From: Methylophilaceae bacterium
GTDB taxonomy: Bacteria; Pseudomonadota; Gammaproteobacteria; Burkholderiales; Methylophilaceae
Assembly: GCA_018398995.1 (NCBI GenBank)
Contig: CP073759.1
Coordinates: 372,001 to 436,000 of the forward strand
Direction of reading: 5' to 3'
DNA length: 64,000 nt
Shown: positions 38,275 through 48,446 of the stretch, piece after piece
How the letters are laid out: the number at the start of each line of letters is the position of its first letter
Position numbering within the stretch: the first letter of the stretch is position 1
Translations under genes and position numbers: made by a program
The notes under the pieces: generated by a model
Databases searched by the model: none
Seen by the model: the letters and a program-made list of their open reading frames with translations, nothing else
What the model was told of the DNA's origin: nothing

Positions 38275-41200
38275 ATGTCAAATCAAACGCACTTTTTAAG
38301 CCTACGCGGCAGCCCAGCCCTTTCACCATTTCGTCTCGATAAATTGTATGATGCACTGAAAGTCAATGCGCCTAGCATTCAGCATATTTACGCTGAATTA
38401 GTCTATTTTGCATTCAGTGAACATGCATTAAATACAGGTGAGAAAGCTACATTAACGCAAATTCTAAGTTATGGCCCAAGCGGTAATATCGAATCGCCAA
38501 CTGGAGAGTTGTTTTTAACCGTTCCACGTATTGGTACGATTTCACCTTGGGCATCGCGTGCAACCGATATTGCCAACAATTGTGGCTTAACGCGCATATT
38601 ACGTTTAGAACGTGGCGTCGCTTATTATGTCACCACACAAAATGGCAAACCATTAAATGCGCAAGAAAAAGCTGCATTGATTGCAGCGACGCATGACCGC
38701 ATGACAGAAACTGTGTTGTATTCAATCGATGATGCAGAAAAACTCTATCACCATGCCGATCCCAAACCACTGAGCACGGTTGATATTTTGCAAGGCGGCA
38801 AACTGGCACTTGACACTGCTAATAATGAAATGGGTTTAGCACTTTCTCCAGATGAGGTTGATTATCTGCTTGAAAACTTCATGAAGATGCAACGCAACCC
38901 AACCGATGTAGAGCTGATGATGTTTGCACAAGCCAATTCTGAGCATTGTCGCCATAAAATCTTTAATGCCGACTGGATCATTGATGGCGTGCAACAAGAT
39001 ATTTCGCTATTTGGCATGATACGCAATACCCACAAGCTCAACCCAGGGCACACAATCGTCGCTTATTCTGATAACTCATCTATCGTAGCAGGTCAAAAAA
39101 CCAAACGCTTTTACCCTGCCCAAGATCATCGTTATCAATTTATTGAAGATAATATGCACTACTTGATGAAAGTAGAAACGCATAACCACCCTACTGCTAT
39201 CTCGCCTTTTGCAGGCGCAGCAACAGGCGCTGGCGGCGAAATTCGCGATGAAGGTGCAACAGGCATCGGCTCTAAACCAAAAGCAGGATTAACTGGCTTT
39301 TCCGTATCGAATCTTAATTTGCCAAACTTGCCACAACCATGGGAAAAAGCCTATGGCAAACCAAGCCGCATTGCCAGTCCGCTACAAATTATGTTAGACG
39401 GTCCATTAGGTGGCGCTGCTTACAATAATGAATTTGGCCGCCCTAATATTGCAGGGTATTTCCGTACATTTGAGCTAGAAGTACCCGATAGTCAAGGTAA
39501 CCCAGAAGTGCGTGGCTATCACAAACCGATTATGCTAGCAGGTGGTGTGGGTAATATTTCGGCTAGCCATTCATTGAAAGACAACATCCCAGCAGGTGCC
39601 GCATTAATACAACTCGGCGGACCAGCCATGTTAATTGGGTTAGGTGGTGGCGCCGCTTCCAGCATGGACACAGGAGCGAATACTGAACATTTAGATTTTG
39701 ATTCGGTGCAACGTGGCAATCCTGAACTACAACGCCGTGCGCAAGAAGTGATTGATCGTTGTTGGCAAATGGGTGACAACAATCCAATTATCAGCATTCA
39801 TGATGTTGGTGCGGGCGGTATTTCAAATGCGTTTCCTGAATTAGCAAATGATGCTGAAGTTGGCGCAATATTCCAGCTTCGTGATGTACATAATGAAGAG
39901 CCTGGCATGAGCCCACGTGAACTGTGGAGCAATGAAGCACAAGAACGTTATGTATTGGCTGTTGCGCAACAAGACTTGCCATTATTTGAATCATTGTGTG
40001 CCCGTGAGCGCTGTCCGTTTGCGGTAGTTGGCGTAGCGACAGAAGCACGTCATTTAACCGTCGAAGATCGTCACTTTGCCAACAAACCTGTTGATATGGA
40101 TTTGTCTGTGCTGTTAGGCAAGCCACCTAAAATGACACGTGATGTTAAAAGCATTCGTAAACAATTAGCGCCATTTGACACCTCTAATATTGATTTAAAA
40201 GAAGCGGCTGAACGCGTCTTACATTTGCCAGGCGTTGCTGATAAAACCTTTCTCATTACAATTGGCGACCGCAGCGTTACGGGCCTGATTGCTCGTGACC
40301 AAATGGTTGGTCCATGGCAAATTCCCGTATCGGATGTTGCCGTTACATTAGCAGGATTTGAAACCAACGCAGGTGAAGCGTTTGCTATCGGCGAACGCGC
40401 TCCATTAGCTTTGATTGATGCGCCAGCCTCTGGACGGATGGCCATTGGCGAAGCAATTACTAATATTGCCGCCAGTCTGATTAGTGATATTGGCAATTTA
40501 AAATTATCTGCCAATTGGATGGCGCCTGCAGGCCACGAAGGCGAGGATGCCGCTTTATTTAATACCGTTAAAGCCGTTGGTATGGATCTGTGTCCTGCAC
40601 TTGGTATCAGCATTCCGGTTGGTAAAGATTCCATGAGCATGAAAACAATATGGGAAGAGGCCACTGATAAAAAAGCAGTGACTTCACCCATTTCTCTGGT
40701 CGTAACTGCTTTTGCCAACACCAGCGATGCGCGCAAAACGCTAACCCCTCAACTAAGAACAGACTTAGGCGAAACCACTTTAATTTTAATTGACCTTGGT
40801 AATAGCAAAAACCGCATGGGCGGCTCCGCATTGGCGCAAGTTTACGGTCAGACAGGTAATGTCGCACCTGATGTTGACAACCCTAGTCAATTGAAAGCTT
40901 TTTTTAGCCAAATACAATCTCTGAATCATGATGGAAAAATACTGGCTTACCACGATCGTAGCGATGGCGGTTTGTTCACCACGCTATGTGAAATGGCATT
41001 TGCTGGCCATTGTGGATTGCTAGCAGATATCAGTGCATTAGAAGGTGATGCTGCTAGCGCATTATTTAATGAAGAGCTTGGCGCTGTCATTCAAGTGCGT
41101 AAAAATGATACTGAAGCGATTCTGACACAGCTTAATAACGCACTTGGTCATTGCGCACATTGGATTGCTAACGTAATCACGCATTCTCAAGTGTCCATTA

Positions 41201-42186
41201 AAAAAGGTGACATTACGTTTAACGACACACGGATTAACTTGCATCGTATGTGGTCAGAAACAAGCTTTCACATGCAAAGCTTACGTGATAATCCAATCTG
41301 TGCACAACAAGAGTACGACCGCATTCTAGATAATACGGATGTCGGTATACAGCCCCACCTCACTTTTGACTTAAATGAAAATATTGCTGCCCCTTATATC
41401 AATAAAGGCGCTCGTCCAAATATAGCCGTGTTGCGTGAACAAGGCGTCAATGGTCAAACCGAAATGGCCGCTGCTTTTGATCGAGCAGGCTTTACCAGTG
41501 TTGATGTCCACATGAGTGATATTATTGCTGGCAAAGTCTCATTTAAAAACTTTAGTGGATTAGTCGCTTGTGGTGGCTTCTCGTATGGTGACGTACTGGG
41601 TGCTGGCGAGGGTTGGGCAAAGTCGATTTTATTTAATACCCGGGCGCGTGACGAATTTAGCGCCTTTTTTAATCGCAATGATTCGTTTGCACTTGGGGTT
41701 TGTAATGGCTGTCAAATGATGAGCAACTTGCACAGCATTATTCCAGGCGCTGACCATTGGCCGCATTTTGTGCGTAACAAATCAGAACAGTTTGAAGCAC
41801 GCTTTGTGATGGTGGAAGTTTTGCCTTCACCATCTATCTTTTTAAATGGCATGGCAGGCAGTCGACTACCAATTGCCGTCGCACATGGAGAAGGATTTAC
41901 GGAATTTCTTGATGCAAATGCTGTCAAAATGATGTTAGATAGTCAATTGGCAACAATGCGCTTTATTAATGGAGCGTCATCGCCAACTGAAGTATATCCG
42001 TTTAATCCTAATGGTTCGCCTCAAGGTTTAACGGGATTTACCACCACCGATGGGCGCTTTAGTATTATGATGCCTCACCCAGAACGTGTGTTTAGAGCAG
42101 CACAGCATTCATGGCATCCTGATGAATGGCAAGAAGATGGGCCTTGGATGCGGATGTTCCGTAATGCAAGGCGTTTTGTTGGCTAG
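38275..42186 (+). CDS. purL: Phosphoribosylformylglycinamidine synthase
   Basis: A 1303-residue single-chain FGAM synthase of the long proteobacterial type: ATP-dependent amidotransfer from glutamine to FGAR in purine synthesis. The synthase half contains [32 protein letters not shown] and the linker; the C-terminal class I glutaminase domain (from about 1030) has the Cys in [10 protein letters not shown] (about 1143) and the His/Glu pair in PHPERVF (about 1265). It stands alone, with a 246-base upstream gap showing no clear riboswitch. Confidence 0.97.
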   Translation: MSNQTHFLSLRGSPALSPFRLDKLYDALKVNAPSIQHIYAELVYFAFSEHALNTGEKATLTQILSYGPSGNIESPTGELFLTVPRIGTISPWASRATDIANNCGLTRILRLERGVAYYVTTQNGKPLNAQEKAALIAATHDRMTETVLYSIDDAEKLYHHADPKPLSTVDILQGGKLALDTANNEMGLALSPDEVDYLLENFMKMQRNPTDVELMMFAQANSEHCRHKIFNADWIIDGVQQDISLFGMIRNTHKLNPGHTIVAYSDNSSIVAGQKTKRFYPAQDHRYQFIEDNMHYLMKVETHNHPTAISPFAGAATGAGGEIRDEGATGIGSKPKAGLTGFSVSNLNLPNLPQPWEKAYGKPSRIASPLQIMLDGPLGGAAYNNEFGRPNIAGYFRTFELEVPDSQGNPEVRGYHKPIMLAGGVGNISASHSLKDNIPAGAALIQLGGPAMLIGLGGGAASSMDTGANTEHLDFDSVQRGNPELQRRAQEVIDRCWQMGDNNPIISIHDVGAGGISNAFPELANDAEVGAIFQLRDVHNEEPGMSPRELWSNEAQERYVLAVAQQDLPLFESLCARERCPFAVVGVATEARHLTVEDRHFANKPVDMDLSVLLGKPPKMTRDVKSIRKQLAPFDTSNIDLKEAAERVLHLPGVADKTFLITIGDRSVTGLIARDQMVGPWQIPVSDVAVTLAGFETNAGEAFAIGERAPLALIDAPASGRMAIGEAITNIAASLISDIGNLKLSANWMAPAGHEGEDAALFNTVKAVGMDLCPALGISIPVGKDSMSMKTIWEEATDKKAVTSPISLVVTAFANTSDARKTLTPQLRTDLGETTLILIDLGNSKNRMGGSALAQVYGQTGNVAPDVDNPSQLKAFFSQIQSLNHDGKILAYHDRSDGGLFTTLCEMAFAGHCGLLADISALEGDAASALFNEELGAVIQVRKNDTEAILTQLNNALGHCAHWIANVITHSQVSIKKGDITFNDTRINLHRMWSETSFHMQSLRDNPICAQQEYDRILDNTDVGIQPHLTFDLNENIAAPYINKGARPNIAVLREQGVNGQTEMAAAFDRAGFTSVDVHMSDIIAGKVSFKNFSGLVACGGFSYGDVLGAGEGWAKSILFNTRARDEFSAFFNRNDSFALGVCNGCQMMSNLHSIIPGADHWPHFVRNKSEQFEARFVMVEVLPSPSIFLNGMAGSRLPIAVAHGEGFTEFLDANAVKMMLDSQLATMRFINGASSPTEVYPFNPNGSPQGLTGFTTTDGRFSIMMPHPERVFRAAQHSWHPDEWQEDGPWMRMFRNARRFVG

Positions 42187-42258
42187 TGGGGTTTAGTTAA
42201 TAAACCAACTAGTAAAATAATATTTTATAAAAATTAATTAGTTTTGGAGAATGACAAT

Positions 42259-42741
42259 ATGCAATGGATTAAAACAGCTTTACTAGCAATGGCTTTATGC
42301 TTATCTTTTAACGCTTCAGCCATGACGGACGATGATGAAGCTATCTGGAGAGAGGCGTTGATAAAAGGTGAACTACAAACTGTACAAAAGTTTGTTAAAG
42401 CCGACCCAAAGGTTGTCAATGACAAAATATTCGGCTGGAGTCCATTACAAATGGCAGCTAACACTAATCAAATAAAAGTCGTTGAATTTCTGATTGCTCA
42501 AGGTGCAGACCTAAACTATATCCAACCAAATGCCCAACATAGCGCATTCCATTTGGCCGCTTTTAATCGTTTTACTGACATGACAACGCTGTTGGCAAAA
42601 AGTGGAGCTGACATCAATATTAAACTAAGAAACGATTTATCTTTAATTCAATTTTTTCGTGATGAAGGCGATCAAAAAATGATGGATCATCTGATGGCGC
42701 TTGGCGTTAAAGATGATGGATGTAAAGGCGAATACTGTTAA
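42259..42741 (+). CDS. Secreted ankyrin-repeat protein
   Basis: A 160-residue protein. The ATG at 42259 with GGAG ten bases upstream begins the signal peptide MQWIKTALLAMALCLSFNAS (cleavage after ASA); a TTG start at 42244 would add five residues. The mature part holds ankyrin repeats (about 40-155): GWSPLQMAANTNQIKVVEFL, SAFHLAAFNRFTDMTTLLAK. A cysteine pair is at the C-terminus (CKGEYC). Periplasmic, probably protein-binding; partner unknown. It lies 57 bases after purL. Confidence 0.85.
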   Translation: MQWIKTALLAMALCLSFNASAMTDDDEAIWREALIKGELQTVQKFVKADPKVVNDKIFGWSPLQMAANTNQIKVVEFLIAQGADLNYIQPNAQHSAFHLAAFNRFTDMTTLLAKSGADINIKLRNDLSLIQFFRDEGDQKMMDHLMALGVKDDGCKGEYC

Positions 42742-42833
42742 TTAGCCATGTGACTTCGGGCACAAACTAATCGCAACTTTATGTTTTAGAATGGTGTTTT
42801 AATCGTAATTGCTCAAAAAAGGGTTGAAACACC

Positions 42834-43310
42834 ATGCTACCCAAAGTAACAATACTCACCTCACCACATGCCTTTGTCAGATCAATTTTCTTTAATCTCG
42901 GACATCATCAAAACACCATCATTTATTGTCAATCGCTCGTTGCATCTACATTAGCTACACTGGCAATAACCACTTTGGCTTTATCTCCTGCACATAGTGC
43001 AGAATCAGATATTTCCATATCGCAAAAACAGATTCATACCCGTACGCTAGCAGCGTCATGCGCAGCTTGCCACGGCACACTAGGCAACAGTTTGAGTATT
43101 ACCCCTGTGCTGGCAGGCTTAGATCCAACTTATTTTGTCAAGCAAATGCTAGCATTTAGAACTGGTGATCGTGATAGTACAGTCATGCACCACCATGCAC
43201 GGGGGCTAACAATCGATGAAATTGACGCGCTCGCAAATTACTTTTCCGTACAAAGACGTTCTGCAAATGCAGCAGTATCATCAGAAATTTTAAAGCACAG
43301 AGATGAGTAA
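42834..43310 (+). CDS. Class I cytochrome c, subunit of a flavocytochrome c
   Basis: A 158-residue exported monohaem cytochrome: hydrophobic segment at about 35-56 (cleavage after AHSA), haem site CAACH at 76-80, and a Met about residue 118 as the likely sixth ligand. Its last eight bases overlap the following flavoprotein gene (ATGAGTAA), which strongly suggests the two are translated together and form a complex, as in sulfide dehydrogenase FccAB. An N-terminal extension of about 33 residues before the hydrophobic core is unusual, so the true start may be different. Confidence 0.82.
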   Translation: MLPKVTILTSPHAFVRSIFFNLGHHQNTIIYCQSLVASTLATLAITTLALSPAHSAESDISISQKQIHTRTLAASCAACHGTLGNSLSITPVLAGLDPTYFVKQMLAFRTGDRDSTVMHHHARGLTIDEIDALANYFSVQRRSANAAVSSEILKHRDE

Positions 43311-44592
43311 ATCCAATCAACTACCATTGAATCGACGACATTTTATTAAGCTTGCTGGGCTGAGCCTAACTAGTTTACTCTCGCCAAGTTGTATGCTCAA
43401 TGGCAATATGCAACCTGTTATTGGTCATGTAGTGGTTATTGGCGGCGGCTTTGCTGGTACAACAGCAGCTAAATATATTCGACTTTGGAGTGGCGGCAGA
43501 ATTGCAGTGACCGTGATTGAAAAGCATACACAATTTGTTTCATGTCCAATGAGCAATCTAGTACTTGGTGGCGGGAAAAGTATCAATGATTTAACGTTTA
43601 GCTATGCTATTGTCAAAAAAAACTATGGCATTAACTGGGTGCATGATGAAGTGATTGGCATTCATACTGCCGATCAAAAAGTTAAAATGCAACGCGGCGA
43701 AATAAGCTATGACCGACTCATTATGGCGCCGGGCATTGATTTTATTTATGATGATTTGCCTAATTTACAAGATTCTGCTGCACAACAACAAGTGCCGCAC
43801 GCATGGAAAGCCGGTTGGCAAACTGTCAATTTACGCAAACAAATTGAAGCAATGCCAAATGGTGGCGTGTTTGTGTTAAATGTCCCTAAATTGCCCTTCC
43901 GTTGCCCGCCAGGGCCATATGAACGCGCATCCCAAGTGGCACATTACTTTAAAACCTATAAGTCTAAAAGCAAAGTGATTGTGTTAGATGCGAATCCAGA
44001 TATCGTATCCAAAAAGGGCTTATTCTCGGCAGTATGGCAGAGCGACTACAAAGACATCATTGATTACAGACCTGATAATCCTATTACGCATGTCGATCTA
44101 GCAACAAAAACGGTGACTACCGATTTTGAAAGCATCAAAGCGGATGTGCTTAATATTATTCCTCCACAACGTGCAGGCAAACCTGCCCAATTAGCCGATT
44201 TATTAGAGCCAGATTACCCATGGTGTGAAGTTGACTTTTTAAGTTATGAATCTAAACGGTCGCCCAACATACATGTCATTGGCGATAGTGTGGCCTCAGG
44301 CCTACCTAAATCAGCCCATATGGCAACCTCACAAGCCCGCGTCTGCGCTAGCGCTATTGTCGAACTGATGCAGGGTAGAAGACCAGATCCAGAACCTGTC
44401 TTTGCCAATACTTGTTACAGTTTTGTCGACAACAAACGTGCCATTCACGTTGCCGATGTTTATCGCTACAGCCCAGGCAAAAAAATCATGGTACCCGCAA
44501 ATGGCGGTGGTGTATCATTAGCACCTTCTGAACAAGAGGGTCAATACGCTAATGCATGGGCAACCAATATTTGGTCTGATGTACTAACGTAA
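43303..44592 (+). CDS. FccB-like flavoprotein, sulfide:cytochrome c oxidoreductase type
   Basis: A 429-residue FAD protein with a Tat signal (NRRHFIKLAG, Arg11-Arg12). FAD is bound at VVVIGGGFAGTTAA (43-56); Cys81 (VSCPMSNLVLGG), Cys200 (RCPPGPYERA) and Cys370 (NTCYSF) match conserved positions of flavocytochrome c sulfide dehydrogenase, and the family's C-terminal domain ends in NAWATNIWSDVL. It would oxidise sulfide or a related sulfur compound in the periplasm and pass electrons to the overlapping cytochrome. SoxF is a close relative; no other sox gene is near. Confidence 0.86.
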   Translation: MSKSNQLPLNRRHFIKLAGLSLTSLLSPSCMLNGNMQPVIGHVVVIGGGFAGTTAAKYIRLWSGGRIAVTVIEKHTQFVSCPMSNLVLGGGKSINDLTFSYAIVKKNYGINWVHDEVIGIHTADQKVKMQRGEISYDRLIMAPGIDFIYDDLPNLQDSAAQQQVPHAWKAGWQTVNLRKQIEAMPNGGVFVLNVPKLPFRCPPGPYERASQVAHYFKTYKSKSKVIVLDANPDIVSKKGLFSAVWQSDYKDIIDYRPDNPITHVDLATKTVTTDFESIKADVLNIIPPQRAGKPAQLADLLEPDYPWCEVDFLSYESKRSPNIHVIGDSVASGLPKSAHMATSQARVCASAIVELMQGRRPDPEPVFANTCYSFVDNKRAIHVADVYRYSPGKKIMVPANGGGVSLAPSEQEGQYANAWATNIWSDVLT

Positions 44593-44604
44593 AATGCGTA
44601 CATA

Positions 44605-45840
44605 ATGCTGAACATGTTTTTATACAAACTGAATAATTACTTGGGATTGGCGATGTGTAGTCTTTTACCTTCGTTGACCTGTGCTAGCGAAGCACCTGAT
44701 ATCTCAGCACTATCAGTACCCGAAGGATTTAAGATTAATATCTATGCCAAACTTGATATTGCCCCGCGTATGATGGCATTCTCACCTGATGGTAATTTGT
44801 TTGTTTCTTCTTATAAAAATAATACAGTCCTCATGCTCGCCGATACCAACCACGATGGTATTGCAGAAGCGCCTATCGTCATTTCTTCTAATTTAAACGC
44901 ACCTAATGGCTTAGCATTTATTAATGATGATTTACTGGTAGCAAATCAAGATGGCATTGTTAAAATGACCAGACAACATGATGCATGGTCTGACCCTGCT
45001 CCTTTTATTGGCCCTTTAGCAACTGGCGGTCATAGCGTCAAAACAATTAAGTTAGGTCCAGATAATCATTTATATATCAATGTTGGGTCAAGTTGCAATG
45101 TGTGTAATGAATCTGAGCCAACGCGTGCAACAATCTTGCGCTATACCATCGATGGCAAGCCTGCTGGGGCATTATCCATGACTGGTCGACATAGCCAGCT
45201 TCCGCCCATTTGGGCAAGCGGATTAAGAAATGCGCAAGGTTTTGCTTGGCATCCAATCACCCAAGCTATGTTTGCAACCAATAATGGTGCCGATATGCGC
45301 TCAGACAAAAAAGGTGGTCCAGTCAATGATCAGTTGCCGCCAGAACACATCAATCACATTCAACGCGGGAAACACTATGGCTGGCCACACTGCTGGGGCA
45401 ATATAAATGGTAGTATGACTATCGACCCTAATTTCCCGGGGCCAGACCAATTTTGTCAACTGGCAACCCCACCTGCGCTTATGCTCACTTCGCACTCCAC
45501 GCCGATTGGTATTACTTTTTTAGATAAAAGTCAGTTTCCCGAGGAATTTAATCAAGATGCGATTGTCGCATTACATGGGTCATGGAACCGTCAACAATTA
45601 AGTGGCTACAAATTGGTGAGACTTCAGTTTAAAGATGGTCAGCCCGTTAAAGCAACCGATTTTGTTACAGGTTGGCTGCGTGAAAATAAAGCGTGGGGGC
45701 GCCCAGTTGATGTCGTTGTTGGACCCGATGGTGCACTTTATGTTAGTGATGATAGAACTCGCTACATTTATCGTATTACTTATCAACCAAATGAAGCGAA
45801 TAAGATTGTAGAGGAAAAAAATGTTAAAACTAATCGTTAA
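44605..45840 (+). CDS. PQQ-type sugar dehydrogenase (sorbosone dehydrogenase-like)
   Basis: A 411-residue six-bladed propeller protein of the soluble aldose sugar or sorbosone dehydrogenase family. After an N-terminal signal-like segment (to about CAS, residue 27) it has SVPEGFKINIYAKL, RMMAFSPDGNLFVSSYK, GHSVKTIKLGPDNHLYINVG, WASGLRNAQGFAWHP, HGSWNRQQLSGYKLVRL and the final blade VVGPDGALYVSDDRTRYIY. Substrate and PQQ binding are family inference. It follows the flavoprotein by 12 bases and is followed by an overlapping gene. Confidence 0.85.
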   Translation: MLNMFLYKLNNYLGLAMCSLLPSLTCASEAPDISALSVPEGFKINIYAKLDIAPRMMAFSPDGNLFVSSYKNNTVLMLADTNHDGIAEAPIVISSNLNAPNGLAFINDDLLVANQDGIVKMTRQHDAWSDPAPFIGPLATGGHSVKTIKLGPDNHLYINVGSSCNVCNESEPTRATILRYTIDGKPAGALSMTGRHSQLPPIWASGLRNAQGFAWHPITQAMFATNNGADMRSDKKGGPVNDQLPPEHINHIQRGKHYGWPHCWGNINGSMTIDPNFPGPDQFCQLATPPALMLTSHSTPIGITFLDKSQFPEEFNQDAIVALHGSWNRQQLSGYKLVRLQFKDGQPVKATDFVTGWLRENKAWGRPVDVVVGPDGALYVSDDRTRYIYRITYQPNEANKIVEEKNVKTNR

Positions 45841-46405
45841 ATTAAGCATGTGGCTATTAGCCTCAATGTCCTTAAGCCTATCAGCGCATGCGCAAGTACC
45901 TTCAGACAAACAGCTTGCTGTGCATATTGCAGGCGTTCATTACAAACACCCAACTATTTTGTTTTTTCCCTATGTAACCATTTGGCAAATGCAAGGACCT
46001 TTAGTTGAAGCAGTAGCAATGTCTTCGTTAACATCACTTTTTAGCAATGTTAGTGAATGTCGTACCGACGCAGCCAAAGATGCCAACCTAGTCATGTTGC
46101 TTCAACCACATCTATTTTACAATCCACAATCTGCTATTTATTATGCAAAATTAACAGCCAGTGTTTATGGTGCGCAGGAGCAAGTGATTACCAGTATCAC
46201 GAAAGAAGCGCGGGTCGTTGGTCCTGTGAATATCAATCCCGATTTGTATAGTAAAAAAGTCTATAGTAAGGCGATTGATCACATCATCGAAGCGCTAAAA
46301 ACCGATGTAGCATTCCTATCAGCTTTAAAAGAGAAGACACCAATTAATACCAATCAAATTTGTAATAATTTAGACAATATACCTACAAATAGATTTTATT
46401 ATTAA
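45821..46405 (+). CDS. Exported protein of unknown function
   Basis: A 194-residue protein with a clear signal peptide (MLKLIVKLSMWLLASMSLSL, cleavage after AHA). The rest is soluble with hydrophobic strands and two Cys (SECRT, NQICNN). It overlaps the end of the dehydrogenase gene by 20 bases in another frame and is thus part of the flavocytochrome-dehydrogenase operon. No family is recognised. Confidence 0.7.
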   Translation: MLKLIVKLSMWLLASMSLSLSAHAQVPSDKQLAVHIAGVHYKHPTILFFPYVTIWQMQGPLVEAVAMSSLTSLFSNVSECRTDAAKDANLVMLLQPHLFYNPQSAIYYAKLTASVYGAQEQVITSITKEARVVGPVNINPDLYSKKVYSKAIDHIIEALKTDVAFLSALKEKTPINTNQICNNLDNIPTNRFYY

Positions 46406-46417
46406 AAGGCATCATGA

Positions 46418-46576
46418 ATGACAATTGACTTGTTACTCATCACAACAATCGGTATAAAAAGCGCATTGCATAGGGCATTATCGGCTTCTACTGTTGTTAG
46501 TGATCAATTATCATTGCCGCTCGTGACTAATCAAGCGGCAAGCATGGCCTACCTGTTGGTTTCTTCTGGTGAATAG
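46418..46576 (+). CDS. Small protein of unknown function
   Basis: A 52-codon frame starting at ATG 46418 with AAAAGG eight bases upstream and ending at TAG 46574-46576. It begins MTIDLLLITTIGIKSALHRA and is hydrophobic at both ends. Its stop overlaps the GTG start of the DUF455 gene by eight bases (GTGAATAG), the same arrangement seen at three other junctions in this window. This supports translation and coupling, but no homologue is known to me. Confidence 0.45.
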   Translation: MTIDLLLITTIGIKSALHRALSASTVVSDQLSLPLVTNQAASMAYLLVSSGE

Positions 46577-47405
46577 CTGTTTATTAGATGCGGTGGAGCT
46601 GCGTCAGTGCGCCCTTAATTGGCTGATGTCCGATAATCCACAGCGTAAAGTAAATGGCGTATTTGACCTGCAAAAAGCATTCACGAACAATCAAGTTTCG
46701 CTGGATACTGGGTGGAAAACCAGTAACGAAGTCGCTAACAACAGGCCTATTCCTGGACGCCCAAATAAACCAGAATTAGTACATCCTCTTTCTGTAAAAA
46801 AACGCTCCATGCGTTCACAAGAAGGCCGTGCTGCCCTTATTCATGCACTGTGCCATATTGAGTTTAATGCCATTAATTTAGCCTTAGATGCAGTATGGCG
46901 CTTTGCCAATATGCCCACACAATACTATTGCGATTGGTTAAAGGTAGCTGCAGAAGAGGCGCATCACTTTTCACTGTTAAACTGCCATCTCAACACACTA
47001 GGTTATGCATATGGAGATTTTTCCGGTCATAACGCGCTATGGGAAATGGTAGAGCGCACACAAGAGGACGTATTAGCACGGATGGCACTCGTGCCACGCA
47101 CTTTGGAAGCACGGGGTTTAGATGCTACCCCAGCTATTCGTAACAAAATCGCCCAAGCAGGCGATATACAAGCCGCGAATATTTTGGATATTATTTTGCG
47201 AGATGAAATTGGCCATGTCGCCATTGGCAATTACTGGTTTAACTACTTATGTCAACAACGTGACCTAGACCCAATTACTACTTTTGAACACCTATGCCAA
47301 CAATATAAAGCACCAACATTGCGCCCGCCATTTAATATGGAAGCTAGACGTAAAGCTGGCTTTACCGAGATAGAGCTTGCCTACTTAAATGGTGAAACGG
47401 TTTAA
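46569..47405 (+). CDS. DUF455 ferritin-like protein
   Basis: A 278-residue protein of the DUF455 group with a four-helix ferritin-like core. Metal-ligand candidates are in the pairs EEAHHF (about 135-140) and DEIGHVAIG (about 212-220), the E-x2-H pattern of di-iron proteins. Function is unknown in this family. The GTG start overlaps a short upstream frame by eight bases. It follows the flavocytochrome-sugar dehydrogenase group but its own stop is convergent with serB. Confidence 0.82.
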   Translation: MNSCLLDAVELRQCALNWLMSDNPQRKVNGVFDLQKAFTNNQVSLDTGWKTSNEVANNRPIPGRPNKPELVHPLSVKKRSMRSQEGRAALIHALCHIEFNAINLALDAVWRFANMPTQYYCDWLKVAAEEAHHFSLLNCHLNTLGYAYGDFSGHNALWEMVERTQEDVLARMALVPRTLEARGLDATPAIRNKIAQAGDIQAANILDIILRDEIGHVAIGNYWFNYLCQQRDLDPITTFEHLCQQYKAPTLRPPFNMEARRKAGFTEIELAYLNGETV

Positions 47406-47450
47406 AATGTGCTGGCATATTTGATTGTAGCCAGGCGTTGCTCAAACGCT

Positions 47451-48290
47451 TTAACCTGTTAGTAATGAAGCAACACCTTCCAACCCAACATAATTAATTG
47501 CGTATGTCGCTTGCTCTTGTACTACTGGCTTAGCATGGTAAGCAATACCCACACCTGCTACAGCCATCATTTTCAAGTCATTCGCACCGTCACCAATTGC
47601 TATCGTTTGGGATGCTGTTAAGCCTAATTGATCGCGCAGCTTAACTAACTCATGCGCTTTACGTTGGGCATCCACAATATCGCCAACAATCTTTCCCGTC
47701 AGCTTACCACCAACAATTTCTAAGACGTTAGACACGGCATAATCCAACCCAAGTAATTTTTTTAAGTGGTTGGCAAAGAAAGTAAAACCACCAGAAACAA
47801 CCATGGTTTTGATGTGATGTGCTTTGCAAGCTTTTATCCAATCTAATACGCCAGGGTTAAGCTTAAAACGCTCATCAATCACACGTTGCAAAGCACTTTC
47901 ATCCAATCCTTTGAGTAAGGCTACGCGTTTTTTTAAGCTTTCGGCAAAATCTAATTCGCCGCGCATCGCTGCTTCGGTAATCTCAGCTATTTGTGGCTTG
48001 ATACCCATCATATCGGCAATTTCATCAATACATTCAATGGCTATTAAAGTTGAATCCATATCCATGACACATAGTCCAAACCTGCTTAATACTTGGTTAT
48101 TTGGCACCATAGCACAATCAATCTGCTGCTCAACACAAAACGATTTAACCGCATCAATCTCTGATGTATGTATGGGTAGATAGTAAGCAAATTCACCAAT
48201 TTGCATAAACTGTGTATTGCCGCCAATTAAACGATGAATATGGGTAAGATGGGCCACGCTGATTGCGCGACCTTGAACGACTAAACGCAT
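47451..48290 (-). CDS. serB: Phosphoserine phosphatase
   Basis: A 279-residue HAD enzyme that makes serine from phosphoserine. The nucleophile Asp77 and Asp79 are in MDMDSTLI, the Ser/Thr motif is MVVSGGFTFFA, the third motif DGANDLKMM. The N-terminal about 70 residues form an ACT-like regulatory domain, as in E. coli SerB (322). It converges with the DUF455 gene. Confidence 0.95.
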   Translation of the reverse strand: MRLVVQGRAISVAHLTHIHRLIGGNTQFMQIGEFAYYLPIHTSEIDAVKSFCVEQQIDCAMVPNNQVLSRFGLCVMDMDSTLIAIECIDEIADMMGIKPQIAEITEAAMRGELDFAESLKKRVALLKGLDESALQRVIDERFKLNPGVLDWIKACKAHHIKTMVVSGGFTFFANHLKKLLGLDYAVSNVLEIVGGKLTGKIVGDIVDAQRKAHELVKLRDQLGLTASQTIAIGDGANDLKMMAVAGVGIAYHAKPVVQEQATYAINYVGLEGVASLLTG

Positions 48291-48446
48291 GAAATAATCT
48301 GCTAATTAAAAATAAAAAACAATTATAACAGCTTGCGCAATGCATGCTTTGTCGGCATAAACTAAGGTGCTTTTCATCCCTTATTTGTTTGGTTGATTAT
48401 CTGAATGAATGCTATTATTTCTTACTATTTTACATAAGGCAGAAAG

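Noticed and set aside
38862-41927. Several minus-strand open frames opposite purL
   Set aside because: They mirror purL codons in the antisense frame, have no ribosome sites or protein-like patterns.
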